From: Rheinheimera sp. 4Y26 | Lineage (GTDB): Bacteria > Pseudomonadota > Gammaproteobacteria > Enterobacterales > Alteromonadaceae | DNA: 64,000 nt | Assembly: GCF_025245835.1 (NCBI RefSeq) | Contig: NZ_JAOBWS010000001.1 | Location: forward strand, 806,001 to 870,000 | Direction: 5' to 3' | Shown here: piece by piece, positions 1 through 7,984 of the stretch | Position numbering within the stretch: position 1 is the stretch's first letter | How the letters are laid out: the number at the start of each line of letters is the position of its first letter | Translations under genes and position numbers: made by a program | Notes under the pieces: model-generated | The model's input: only the letters and a program-made list of their open reading frames with translations | Told to the model about the DNA's origin: nothing | The model's database searches: none

Positions 1-2
1 CC

Positions 3-602
3 AGCCCTGAGCGTGAACAGCAGTTAAAACCGGTGCGTATTCCGATCGACCGTGGTCTGATGGGCTGGCGCTTGCTGGTGATCCGTCAGCAGGATGACGC
101 CAGATTCCGCAGCCTGGCCACAGCCGAACAGTTGAAGTTGTTATTAACAGTGCAGGGCATCGACTGGCCGGATTATCAAATTCTCAAAGCCAATGGTTTT
201 GCCGTGTCTGCCAGCAATCATTTTGATGGCATGTATCACATGTTACGCAAAGGCCGTGTTCAGTATTTTCCGCGTTCTGTCACTGAAATCTGGCCTGAGC
301 TGGCGGCTTTGTCTGGGCCTGAGCTTAGCGTGGCGTCCGACTGGGCACTAAATTATCCAACCGCTTCTTATTTTTTTGTCCGTCACAACGATGTGGAACT
401 GGCCGCAGCCATAGAGCGCGGGTTGGAGCTGGCGCTGGCCGATGGTTCGATGCAGCAGTTGTTTTTGCAGCATTTTTCAGCTGTGTTGCAACAGGCTGAT
501 TTCACAAAACGTCGTGTGATCCAACTCACTAACCCGCTGCTGCCGGCAAAAACGCCGTTGCAGCGCAGCGAGTTATGGTTTGACCCAAACAAGGGCTATT
601 AG
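3..602 (+). CDS. Periplasmic substrate-binding-like protein, 5' truncated by the window edge
   Basis: The reading frame is open to the first bases of the window, so the N-terminus, including any signal peptide, is missing. What remains (about 199 residues) resembles the C-terminal part of a type 2 periplasmic binding protein of the SBP_bac_3 kind: a GL-MGWRLLVI strand, a segment around ILKANGFAVSAS, a lobe with a GMYHML helix, and a late helix AAAIERGLELAL. A GTG codon at position 33 lies inside this frame and is not the real start. The stop codon directly abuts the ATG of the sensor kinase gene that follows, so the two are probably cotranscribed and the binding protein may present a ligand to that kinase. 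The ligand is unknown. Confidence 0.75.
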   Translation, partial: SPEREQQLKPVRIPIDRGLMGWRLLVIRQQDDARFRSLATAEQLKLLLTVQGIDWPDYQILKANGFAVSASNHFDGMYHMLRKGRVQYFPRSVTEIWPELAALSGPELSVASDWALNYPTASYFFVRHNDVELAAAIERGLELALADGSMQQLFLQHFSAVLQQADFTKRRVIQLTNPLLPAKTPLQRSELWFDPNKGY

Positions 603-2123
603 ATGAAAAACTATCTGAATATCCGGCAGTGGCTGCGACAAAGTATTGCCGCCAGACTGGCCATGGTATGTTTTGGCTGGAGTTTGCTGGTGGCAGGGCT
701 GGTGACTTTATGGTTGGTGCTGCATGAAAAAAAAGAAGCCTTGCAGCATGCCGAAGCTGAACTGCATAAGATTTCACAAAGTTATTTGCCGGTACTGAAC
801 GACGCACTCTGGACTCTGGACCCACAACGGCTGCAATCGCAGTTGGATGCACTGCGTCAGTTTCCTGAGCTGGCACGGATTGAGCTGACCAACGACAGCG
901 GCGAGCTGACCCGGATAGAGCTGCGTCCGCTTGAACAGTTATTGCTGGAGCGGCGTTATCCGCTGGAAATCGAGATCGAGGGCCAGCGTTACCCACTTGG
1001 CGAGCTGCATTTAATGATTGATGCCGCCAGCTTAAATGAACAAATGTGGGAAACGGCGCAGGCTGGTTTAATTACGTCGTTTTCCACGTTGTTTTTCAGC
1101 AGTTTATTATTGCTGTTGTTATTTCAGCGTTGGGTCAGCCGTCAGCTGCATCAGCTGGCGCTGTATGCCAGGCAACTGAACGCGGACAATCTGTCGGCCA
1201 GCCCGGTCTGGGCCGGTGCCGATTTTTATGCCGACGACGAAATAGGTGCCATAGTGGAAGCTTTTAGCGGCATGCAACAACGGCTTGGCAAAGAGCTAAA
1301 ACACAGGGCTTTGGTGGAAGCTGAGCTGAAGTCTTATCAGAGTGAGCTGGAGCTGATGGTGGAGCAGCGCACAGCTCAGCTGGCGGCGCAAACCCAGCGG
1401 CTGGGGCTGCAGTCGCAGCAGTTGCAGGAGCAAAACGACGACCTGAATGCTTTTGCTCACACCGTTGCTCATGACTTAAAACATCCGTTAACCAGCATGA
1501 TTGGCGTGGCCACTTTATTAACCCAGACGGGCGATGCGCTGAGTCCGGCGCAACAACAAAACTTTTTACAACAAATTTTGCAGTCGTCGCAAAAAATGAA
1601 TTTGATGATCAATGCCTTGTTGCAGTTGGCAGCGCTGCGGTCTGATGAAGAACCGGAAAAAACCGAAGTGCAGGTAGAGCACAGTATTCAGGAAGCATTA
1701 CAACATTTGCAGCCGCTTTTGGATGAAAACCACAGTCAGGTCAGGTTATGCGGGCCTTTTCCCAAAGTGCTGGCGCAGCCACAGTGGCTGATGGAAATCT
1801 GGTTAAATTATCTGTCCAATGCGGTGAAATATGGCGGCAAGCCAGCGCAGATTGAAGTGGGGCTGGATACTCTGACCGATAACAGCAACTGCTGGCGGTT
1901 TTGGGTCAGAGACCATGGTAGTGGTGTGCCGGCCGGGCAAAAAGACAAATTATTTGTCGAATTCTCCAGGCTGCATCAGATGCGCAGCGACAGTCATGGT
2001 TTGGGGTTGTCGATAGTCCGGCGTATTTGTCAGAAGTTAGGTGGCAACTGTGGTTACGAAAGTACAGTCGGAGGGGGCAGTACTTTCTGGTTTACCTTAC
2101 CTTTAAGCCGGCCGATGGCCTGA
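603..2123 (+). CDS. Membrane sensor histidine kinase
   Basis: A 506-residue hybrid-free sensor kinase. A first membrane segment lies at about residues 18-40, a periplasmic sensor of about 110 residues follows, and a second membrane segment is near 153-175. A HAMP-like linker and a glutamine-rich coiled coil (about 235-285) lead to the HisKA domain, where the motif AHDLKHP places the phosphorylated His at about residue 290. The ATPase domain has the N-box NYLSNAVKYGG, a G1 motif DHGSGVP and the G2 motif SHGLGLSIV. All catalytic boxes are present, so it should be active. It starts one base after the stop of the binding-protein gene. No response regulator adjoins it, so the partner is unknown. 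Confidence 0.93.
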   Translation: MKNYLNIRQWLRQSIAARLAMVCFGWSLLVAGLVTLWLVLHEKKEALQHAEAELHKISQSYLPVLNDALWTLDPQRLQSQLDALRQFPELARIELTNDSGELTRIELRPLEQLLLERRYPLEIEIEGQRYPLGELHLMIDAASLNEQMWETAQAGLITSFSTLFFSSLLLLLLFQRWVSRQLHQLALYARQLNADNLSASPVWAGADFYADDEIGAIVEAFSGMQQRLGKELKHRALVEAELKSYQSELELMVEQRTAQLAAQTQRLGLQSQQLQEQNDDLNAFAHTVAHDLKHPLTSMIGVATLLTQTGDALSPAQQQNFLQQILQSSQKMNLMINALLQLAALRSDEEPEKTEVQVEHSIQEALQHLQPLLDENHSQVRLCGPFPKVLAQPQWLMEIWLNYLSNAVKYGGKPAQIEVGLDTLTDNSNCWRFWVRDHGSGVPAGQKDKLFVEFSRLHQMRSDSHGLGLSIVRRICQKLGGNCGYESTVGGGSTFWFTLPLSRPMA

Positions 2124-2161
2124 GCCAATTTTTCGGCGGCTATAGAGTTGAACTTCTGCTG

Positions 2162-2962
2162 TTAAGGCAGTAATTCAGGCGGTAAATAATATTCCTGAAG
2201 CACCATTTTGAGTTTGCCCTGTTTGTGATAACGCTGAATAGCATTTTCAATTTGGGCAAAAGCACTTTTATGCTCCGGATGGCAAATCAGATTGTCGCGG
2301 ATAGTGGCTGGTGTATAACGCTGGTCATAGGGAAATTGTTCCTTAAGGCCAAGCTCACGGTAAGCGGCCAGCACATCCGGATAAAACACCAGGCTGTAAT
2401 TGACCCGGCCGGACATCAGCATTTGCAGATTTTCCAGTTCACTGCCGACAGTATAAAAATGCTGGGCGTTATCTAAAATGCGCTGCATCTGCGGGCTGAC
2501 GGGCACACCACGCACAATACTGATCTGATCTTTGGTGGTGACATCAGCAGCGCTTTTCACCAGCGGTGCGCCGGGCCTGCTGATCACTTTGACCATGGCA
2601 TAATTAAAGGGCGTGCTGCTGAGTAGTTCACTGCTGAGTAACGACCGTTCCGGCGCATCAAAGGTATCCAGCCCTGGTGCATAACAGGCAAAAAGCCCAC
2701 GGGCAAAATCGGCTTTGGCTCTTTTCATCGGCAGCACCACCAGCTGATAACGGCTGGCAAGGCCGGTTTCCTGCAAAATTTGCGACAGCAGCTGATAATA
2801 GACGCCACTTTGAGCCTGGTTCTGTGCAGAGCTGGCCGGTGCGTCAAACAAACCGCTGAGTTCAGCAGCCGCTATCTGAAATTTCTGCGCCGGCTGCGCC
2901 TGTGCCGGCACCATACCGCTCAGGGTAAAAAACAACAGAAAATACCGATAAAACAACAACAT
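2162..2962 (-). CDS. Periplasmic solute-binding protein (SBP_bac_3-like)
   Basis: A 266-residue protein with a clear signal peptide (MLLFYRYFLLFFTLSG followed by an AQA-type cleavage region). The mature part has the two-lobe pattern of family 3 extracellular solute-binding proteins: a GVYYQLLSQILQETGL helix, the strand YQLVVLPMKRAKADF, and a C-terminal helix ending in KQGKLKMVLQEYY. No permease or ATPase genes are adjacent. Many proteins of this type in related bacteria are orphan receptors or enzyme-like binding proteins rather than true transport components. It converges with the upstream kinase gene and is divergent from the DMT exporter. The ligand cannot be told from sequence. Confidence 0.8.
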   Translation of the reverse strand: MLLFYRYFLLFFTLSGMVPAQAQPAQKFQIAAAELSGLFDAPASSAQNQAQSGVYYQLLSQILQETGLASRYQLVVLPMKRAKADFARGLFACYAPGLDTFDAPERSLLSSELLSSTPFNYAMVKVISRPGAPLVKSAADVTTKDQISIVRGVPVSPQMQRILDNAQHFYTVGSELENLQMLMSGRVNYSLVFYPDVLAAYRELGLKEQFPYDQRYTPATIRDNLICHPEHKSAFAQIENAIQRYHKQGKLKMVLQEYYLPPELLP

Positions 2963-3172
2963 CTTAGTCAGCTCCCTGCAGGTTTTGTGGTGATAACCAC
3001 CAAAACAGCATAATCCCCTTATTGAAACTAAGGAATATAGCAGCGGAATATATTGCCAACTTTGTTGAAGTTGTCCGTGATTTTTGGTCTGTGGCAGGTG
3101 ATGATTGTGGTACTCCCAGCTATGGCCACTGGGGGGATTTGATGCAAAACAAGCGGCCTGAAAGGGTGCAGG

Positions 3173-4159
3173 ATGATGATGTCATTAAAAGATAAGTTTT
3201 TAGCGCTCTGTGTGGTGGTGGTCTGGGGGCTGAATTTTGTGGTGATTAAGATTGGTGTGGAGCAGATGCCGCCGCTGTTACTGGCCGGTTTACGTTTTGT
3301 GCTGGTGGCATTTCCGGTCATCTTTTTTGTAAAACGCCCGCAGGTGCCGCTGCGCTGGCTGATTGCTTATGGCATGACCATCAGCTTTGGTCAGTTTGCA
3401 TTTTTGTTTTTTGCTATCAAGCTTGGCATGCCGGTTGGTCTGGCCTCGGTAATGCTGCAGGCGCAGGTGTTTTTTACCATCTTGCTGGGGGTATTGCTGC
3501 TGTCGGAAAAGTTGTACTGGTACCATATCGCCGGCATGGCGGTGACTGTGCTTGGCATGGTGATTCTGGCAACTGCCGGTATGCCAGGCGATGCCATACA
3601 AGCTGAACTTGCTCATGGCCAGCTTGCGCTGGGTCAAAACACTTCAGGTCAGGTCGCTCTGGATCAAAACAGTGCGGGCATCACGCTCACGACGCTGATT
3701 GTGATTCTGGCCGCGGCGCTGTCCTGGGGGCTGGGTAATATCAGCAATAAAATGATTATGCGTGACCATCAACCCGCTGTGATGTCGTTGGTGGTATGGA
3801 GTGCGCTGGTGCCGATAGCGCCATTTTTTGTCTGTTCCTGGTTATTTGACGGTACTGCAGTGATGACCGCAAGTTTGGTCAATATCCAACTGCCAACAGT
3901 GCTGGCACTGTGTTACTTAGCCTATATCGCCACTTTTGTAGGTTATGGCATTTGGGGTTACCTGCTTAGCCGCTACGAAACCTGGCGTGTTACGCCACTC
4001 TCACTACTGGTGCCTGTGGTGGGTATTTTCAGCGGCGCGCTGATCCTGGGCGAGCGGTTGGCCCCCCAACAAATGCTCGGTGCGCTGGTGATTATTATTG
4101 GCCTGCTGGTCAATGTGTTTGGTGGAACGCTGCAACAGCGATGGTTGCAAAGGGCATAG
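3173..4159 (+). CDS. EamA/DMT-family membrane transporter
   Basis: About 328 residues with ten predicted hydrophobic segments arranged as two EamA repeats (about 5-135 and 180-325), the architecture of YdcZ/RhaT/YedA-type metabolite exporters. Three ATG codons stand in a row at 3173, 3176 and 3179; the GCAGG just upstream fits the third best. Between the halves is an unusual hydrophilic loop (about residues 143-170) built from two near copies of a GQxALxQN motif, longer than is usual for the family. The substrate is unknown; amino acids or their derivatives are common for the family. It stands alone, followed by accessory island 1. Confidence 0.88.
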   Translation: MMMSLKDKFLALCVVVVWGLNFVVIKIGVEQMPPLLLAGLRFVLVAFPVIFFVKRPQVPLRWLIAYGMTISFGQFAFLFFAIKLGMPVGLASVMLQAQVFFTILLGVLLLSEKLYWYHIAGMAVTVLGMVILATAGMPGDAIQAELAHGQLALGQNTSGQVALDQNSAGITLTTLIVILAAALSWGLGNISNKMIMRDHQPAVMSLVVWSALVPIAPFFVCSWLFDGTAVMTASLVNIQLPTVLALCYLAYIATFVGYGIWGYLLSRYETWRVTPLSLLVPVVGIFSGALILGERLAPQQMLGALVIIIGLLVNVFGGTLQQRWLQRA

Positions 4160-4251
4160 CTGTTGCTTTATGCCTTTTAGCCGAAGCCTGCGACATGGCG
4201 CGGCATATTAGTTTTTAGTTTTCAGCTTGCAGCTGCTGGCGCTTTTGAAAC

Positions 4252-4475
4252 GGGGACTCGCCCCCGCGGGCGAGTCACTTTTTGTATCGACAAAAAGTGA
4301 CGCAAAAAACGACCCCGGTAAGCCTTCGAAAGCCCGCTAAAAATCAAAAGTTTGAGGCGCCGCCTGCTTTTTAAAACCACGGGGCAGCGGCTGCTAGCGT
4401 CAGCCGCTTCAAACAGTTGGCGTCTTAAAACCTCAAACTTTCAATTTTTATCGGCTCGGCTTAAAGGGGAGGGGT
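4252..4475 (+). repeat. Structured dispersed repeat, copy 1 (left boundary of island 1)
   Basis: This is one of four copies in the window. The outer end is a hairpin (GACTCGCCC pairing with GGGCGAGTC), followed by a second hairpin with arms GTCACTTTTTGT and ACAAAAAGTGAC. A long-range stem pairs AAGTTTGAGG with CCTCAAACTT and encloses a hairpin with 7-bp arms GCGGCTG/CAGCCGC around the loop CTAGCGT. The inner end reads CGGCTCGGC and then a G-rich run. The core from the CTTCGAAAGCCCGCT block to CGGCTCGGC is nearly identical to the copy at 56366-56600, apart from the changes that preserve pairing. Confidence 0.9.
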
Positions 4476-4559
4476 TTGATTCGAGAATTTAATTTTTTCT
4501 ATTATTTTTCAAGCGGGTATGTTTTGGCAAAAACCAAGATCTGACTCTGGTGCCTTTTG

Positions 4560-4769
4560 TCACTTTGCTTCTCGAAGACGGGGATACCGCCCAACGATGC
4601 CAAGAAGTAGCAACAGAATACAAGCCAGGCCTGCCAGGAGGATAAATGGTGGCGGAAAGTCCTCGCCTGACTGAGCCAGTTCCACCAGCCACCAGGTGAC
4701 AGCGAAGAACCCAACACCAAGTATCATGCTGATAAGGCGCAAAACCATTGCCATTTGTACCCATTTCAT
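4560..4769 (-). CDS. Small membrane protein in cassette 3 of island 1
   Basis: A 69-residue hypothetical protein that I do not recognise. It has two hydrophobic segments (about residues 8-29 and 40-58) with a short acidic/proline-rich loop between them, and a basic C-terminus. The chosen ATG has a GGAGG site 8 bases upstream; a TTG five codons earlier overlaps that site and is rejected. It is the last of three same-strand genes in island 1 and follows an attC-like site. No attC-like site follows it, so the cassette may have lost its end before the boundary repeat. Confidence 0.6.
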   Translation of the reverse strand: MKWVQMAMVLRLISMILGVGFFAVTWWLVELAQSGEDFPPPFILLAGLACILLLLLGIVGRYPRLREAK

Positions 4770-4846
4770 CCGTTGAGCCTCCAAACCCGATGTACCGAGA
4801 TTCTATTGTGACCTTGCGAAACGACTCTTATATGGTCGCTTCTGAT

Positions 4847-4902
4847 GCTTAACGTTTAAAGTAAGCGAAGGGTACGCGTTGCGTTGCCTTTGTTTGTTAT
4901 GT
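4847..4902 (-). other. attC-like recombination site between cassettes 2 and 3
   Basis: Read on the minus strand it starts with ACATAAC directly after the TAA of the 202-residue gene and ends with GTTAAGC, a perfect match to the GTTRRRY core consensus of integron attC sites. The 56 bp are short for an attC but near the lower limit. The start of the preceding cassette carries GTTATGT, the exact complement of this ACATAAC, as expected when each cassette's own attC halves are rejoined in a circle. Confidence 0.65.
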
Positions 4903-5511
4903 TTATTTTCGCCTAACCTTTGGACTAAAGAAATTTTCTATACTGTTGACCGATTCGGCAATTTGCCTACTAAAATCATCGTTCTCTGACGAGAAGTAGA
5001 CTATTTTGTCGTTTTCTATGACGCGCTGACGATTGTTGTCGACATTAGCACCCGGCCCAGCATAGGCTCCTTTCAGCCAGAAATGTAGCCATATAGCGCC
5101 TCTTATTTCACCGATTCGCTCTTGCAGACCATTAAAAATATCGTGCGCTTCGTTAGACCAGATAACTTTAGTTTCAAGGCGAATCGTTTGTAGTTCAGCC
5201 CATTTTTTATAAAGATGATTTAAACGTTCTTCGTAAATCCGTTGTTCTTCTTCCAGCCGGCGACCTGCTTCGACTTCCTCTTTACTAAGATATAGCATTG
5301 GGTTTCTTACTGACTGAAGGGCTTGCTGAACCCCATAGGTACCAAGGATCGCCTTTTTCGCTAGTTCGTATTCACTTGTACCTTTAAGCTGTCTACTCCA
5401 AGTAAACAAACCCAGCCCACCAATAATCAAAGCGCCTAAAGTGCCAATAATTGAAATGACATCTTTCGTAAGCGACCAATTAATTTCGCTAATTGTTACG
5501 CAGAGATTCAA
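4903..5511 (-). CDS. Hypothetical membrane-anchored coiled-coil protein, cassette 2 of island 1
   Basis: A 202-residue protein with one membrane helix near the N-terminus (about residues 16-38, an IIGTLGALIIGGLGLF stretch) and a cytoplasmic, charged helical region (about 45-130), rich in Glu, Arg and Leu and probably coiled coil. No catalytic motif is visible. The start is TTG, chosen because AGGAG lies 7 bases upstream and no in-frame ATG occurs before residue 70. Its cassette is bounded by GTTATGT upstream and the complementary ACATAAC right after the stop. Codon use is visibly more AT-rich than in the surrounding genes, in keeping with acquired DNA. Function unknown. Confidence 0.65.
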   Translation of the reverse strand: MNLCVTISEINWSLTKDVISIIGTLGALIIGGLGLFTWSRQLKGTSEYELAKKAILGTYGVQQALQSVRNPMLYLSKEEVEAGRRLEEEQRIYEERLNHLYKKWAELQTIRLETKVIWSNEAHDIFNGLQERIGEIRGAIWLHFWLKGAYAGPGANVDNNRQRVIENDKIVYFSSENDDFSRQIAESVNSIENFFSPKVRRK

Positions 5512-5526
5512 ACATTACTCCTATAA

Positions 5527-5613
5527 ACATAACGCTCGCCGCACAGGCCGAAACCCGCTCTGCGGTTGAGGTCTAGGCCACGCAGTCGCCGATTGTGACT
5601 GCGCCTGTTAAGT
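5527..5613 (-). other. attC-like recombination site between cassettes 1 and 2
   Basis: On the minus strand the site runs from ACTTAAC, a perfect RYYYAAC core that overlaps the stop codon of the 148-residue gene, to GTTATGT just before the ribosome binding site of the next gene. The 87 bp between contain nested inverted repeats, including arms CGCAGTC/GACTGCG, typical of the folded bottom strand recognised by integron integrases. Position, length and cores all fit an attC site. Confidence 0.7.
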
Positions 5614-6054
5614 GCGTTGTTTGGCATATAGCTCCCTCGCTTTTTGCAACCGCTTCACGATGGCCTGATATGTTGGACCTTTTCTAACGTCAGCAATACC
5701 TGCTGTACCATTCTTCAAATAAAACGCTTCAACTTTTTCAATGTACTGCGCACAGTAGAATATCTCTTGTTCGTAATTTTTTTCTTTCCTAGATAGAATT
5801 GCCACGCGCTCAAAGTAATAAGGTGCTGGAACCATACCAGCTTTTTCCATTGTCTTTAGTTCTGCATCGCAGCAGTGAATCATTGCATCGATGTCATGCT
5901 TCTTCTCATCAACCAGCTCCCAAGTTTGTTTGCCATCGACCAAATTAACCCCGTCCGTTACCTCTGCGATTAACTCGCCACTGGTTTTAGGAGTTCCATC
6001 TTTTTTGTGCATTGAAGACTGCTTTTTTTTAAACAAGAAACTTAAAATACTCAT
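5608..6054 (-). CDS. Hypothetical cytoplasmic protein, cassette 1 of island 1
   Basis: A 148-residue soluble protein that I do not recognise. It starts with a short hydrophobic and lysine-rich segment (MSILSFLFKKK), followed by an acidic central part and a C-terminal helical region with YYFERVAILSRKEKNYEQEI, which has the look of one or two TPR-like helical pairs. The second of two nearby ATG codons is taken as the start because GAGGG lies about 7 bases before it. The stop codon overlaps an attC-like core. It is the first gene of the array on the minus strand. Function unknown. Confidence 0.6.
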   Translation of the reverse strand: MSILSFLFKKKQSSMHKKDGTPKTSGELIAEVTDGVNLVDGKQTWELVDEKKHDIDAMIHCCDAELKTMEKAGMVPAPYYFERVAILSRKEKNYEQEIFYCAQYIEKVEAFYLKNGTAGIADVRKGPTYQAIVKRLQKARELYAKQRT

Positions 6055-6300
6055 CTGCATCCCTCAGCACTTAATAACTTAATCAATGGGGCAACCCTCG
6101 TTTTAAATCGTGGCTCGTCCCTTTTTTCTTTTAACGATGTTTTGAAGTTATACAGAAATATGATTTACGACAAGTGGTTATCAAGGCATTAGTTTTTGGT
6201 GAGCGTGAAAGTGGGGATAAACCCGGATAGTTAAATCATTGCTAACAACTTAAAAGATTCCTACTGCGCTGCTGTTGTTTAAACCCACAATCCTCCTGCC

Positions 6301-6521
6301 AGCGCTTTTCCTCCCCGTAAAGTGAGCCGTGGTTTTGGCCGGTTTTGAGGTTTTAAGCCGACAACTGTTTGAGGCAAGCGACGGTAGCGCTTGCCGAGTT
6401 TTGGCGGCGCCTCAAAATCGAGTCAAAACCACGGGCTTTCGAACGATCCCGGGGTGATTTCTTTGCGTCTCTTTCTTTGTCAGCAAAGAAAGAGACTCGC
6501 CTGCCGGGGCGAAACCCGGCA
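6301..6521 (-). repeat. Structured dispersed repeat, copy 2 (right boundary of island 1)
   Basis: The reverse-strand copy of the repeat seen at 4252-4475, so island 1 lies between inverted copies with the same end inward. It keeps the central hairpin (GCAAGCG/CGCTTGC around CTACCGT) and the GTCTCTTTCTTTG/CAAAGAAAGAGAC hairpin. Its long-range stem has changed to TTTTGAGG/CCTCAAAA, extended outward by CCGTGGTTTTG/CAAAACCACGG, so pairing is conserved although the sequence is not. The inner end shares GGGGAGGAAAAGC with the copy at 56366-56600. A 66-codon open frame within it is not a gene. Confidence 0.9.
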
Positions 6522-6648
6522 TAACACCCTTAGCTGCCAGCTAAACCAAAACCAGCGCCATATCAGCAAATGCAACATAAACCCGGCATAGCACCCTTAG
6601 CTGCCAGCTAACCCCCACCCCCGCATAGCTCCATCAGCTGCCAGCTAA
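6515..6648. repeat. Three spaced repeats with a 15-bp palindrome, outside island 1
   Basis: A unit of about 30 bp made of CCCGGCATA, a short CACCC spacer and the perfect palindrome TTAGCTGCCAGCTAA occurs at 6515-6544 and 6582-6611, with a decayed third unit at 6621-6648. The first unit continues directly from the outer hairpin of the boundary repeat. The equivalent position at island 2 holds a different palindrome family, so the position rather than the sequence is shared. Confidence 0.75.
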
Positions 6649-6936
6649 ACCAAAACCATTGCCCCTGTTGCAGAAACAGCCGCAAATCAACATCCCGTTT
6701 TACACGCTGTTATTCCTGTTTTCTAACCTGCACGTTGAGAATATTGTATACAGTATGTAGTATCGGTTTTGTCTAAAACAACAAGGCTTAACAGGCTGTG
6801 ATTGGCAGGCAGGAACAACGTAGGGCTAAAGTGGGAACCCAGGCTTACAGCTACGGCAAACCCAGTGTTACAGCTGCGCTGCAAAATCTGCCATGGCTAT
6901 ACAACCAACAATAAAGGGCCATCCAGGAGGCAAGCG

Positions 6937-7824
6937 ATGCAAGAATGGTTACAGCGCATTATTTTTGACTACAGCAGCCCGTTAACCCGCCAGGGCAACG
7001 AAGATAAGTTTGGTTTTCGTATTCACAGCCCCGACGTGATGCCGCACAGCCACTGGCATGGCCATATTGAAGTGAATTTCCTGTTTAACTGCGAAGCCGA
7101 ATATTTAATGAATGGTCGCAAGATTTATCTGCCACAAGGGCGGATGATCCTGTTTTGGGCGTCCATTCCGCATCAGATGACAGCCAGTTTTGGCGACGGT
7201 TATATGGTGAATATTTATATTCCGCTGCAGGCCTTTCAGCAGTGGAAGTTTCCCAGCGAGTTTATTGGCGCTTTATTAAGAGGCGAAGTACTGGTGGCTG
7301 AGCAAAGCCATGCCGCCGATGTGGCGTTGACCCAACTCTGGGATAAAGATTTAGCGCAAAAAAACGACGCTTTAACAGCGCAGGTGGTCAGTGAAATCCG
7401 CAGCCGTATCCGCCGTATGTCGGTGGAAGGCTATCAGCTGCTTGGCTGTGCTGATAAAACGGTGCGCAAAGAGCAGAAAAATCCGGTGGCGGGTTTGTCG
7501 CATATCGACACTATGCTCAGGTATATCGCCGACCATTATGATCAAAAAATTACCATCAGTGATGTGGCCGCAGTGACAGGGCTGCACCCCAATTACGCCA
7601 TGAAATTATTTCACCGCGTGATGAAAATCTCAATAAAACAATACATTAACCGGCTGCGGTTATTACACGCCCAGGCGCTTTTGGTCGATACCGAACAAGG
7701 GGTGCTCACCATTGCTATTGAAGCCGGTTTTGGCTCTATCAGCAGGTTTTACGATATTTTCCAGCAAGAACTGCAGATGACCCCACAACAATATCGCAAT
7801 AAAACCCAGAAGATCAGCGCCTGA
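6937..7824 (+). CDS. AraC-family regulator, MelR-like
   Basis: A 295-residue regulator with an N-terminal cupin-like sensor domain (about 20-150; HSHWHGHIEVN, then LPQGRMILFWASIPHQ) and a C-terminal pair of HTH motifs (about 185-290; ITISDVAAVTGLHPNYAMKLF and IAIEAGFGSISRFYDIF). The WHGHIEVN, LFWA-PHQ and NYAM-F segments match E. coli MelR closely from memory, and the length is right. The ATG at 6937 has an AGGAGG site 7 bases upstream; upstream in-frame codons lack one. It directly precedes a glycosidase lipoprotein gene in the same direction, so control of that gene by a sugar is a reasonable inference. It is probably not a true melibiose regulator, as no melA or melB is nearby. Confidence 0.88.
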   Translation: MQEWLQRIIFDYSSPLTRQGNEDKFGFRIHSPDVMPHSHWHGHIEVNFLFNCEAEYLMNGRKIYLPQGRMILFWASIPHQMTASFGDGYMVNIYIPLQAFQQWKFPSEFIGALLRGEVLVAEQSHAADVALTQLWDKDLAQKNDALTAQVVSEIRSRIRRMSVEGYQLLGCADKTVRKEQKNPVAGLSHIDTMLRYIADHYDQKITISDVAAVTGLHPNYAMKLFHRVMKISIKQYINRLRLLHAQALLVDTEQGVLTIAIEAGFGSISRFYDIFQQELQMTPQQYRNKTQKISA

Positions 7825-7984
7825 AGCGCGCGGCTTTGCTGTGGGTGCATCAGGCAGCGCCTGTGCTGCTGAGGATCCCGGAATAAATGCTGTGCTTGTG
7901 CTAAGTCAGGCGTGCAAGCGCTGTGCTGCAATAACAGCCAGAACTGCCGGCCCTTGCTCTGGCAGCTGTCTTTGAGGAGTGAAG

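Noticed and set aside
4160-4559. A third attC-like site after the last cassette gene of island 1
   Set aside because: The complement of the cassette's own edge (GCTTAAC) does not occur after the stop; only a weak GCTTGAA is present.
4252-6521. Island 1 as an IS-flanked composite transposon
   Set aside because: The boundary repeats code for no transposase and have no target-site duplications that I could see; they look like structured non-coding elements.
6391-6591. 66-codon open frame inside the right boundary repeat of island 1
   Set aside because: It is a translation of the structured repeat and its flanking palindromes, with no ribosome binding site; the equivalent frame in other copies is broken or different.
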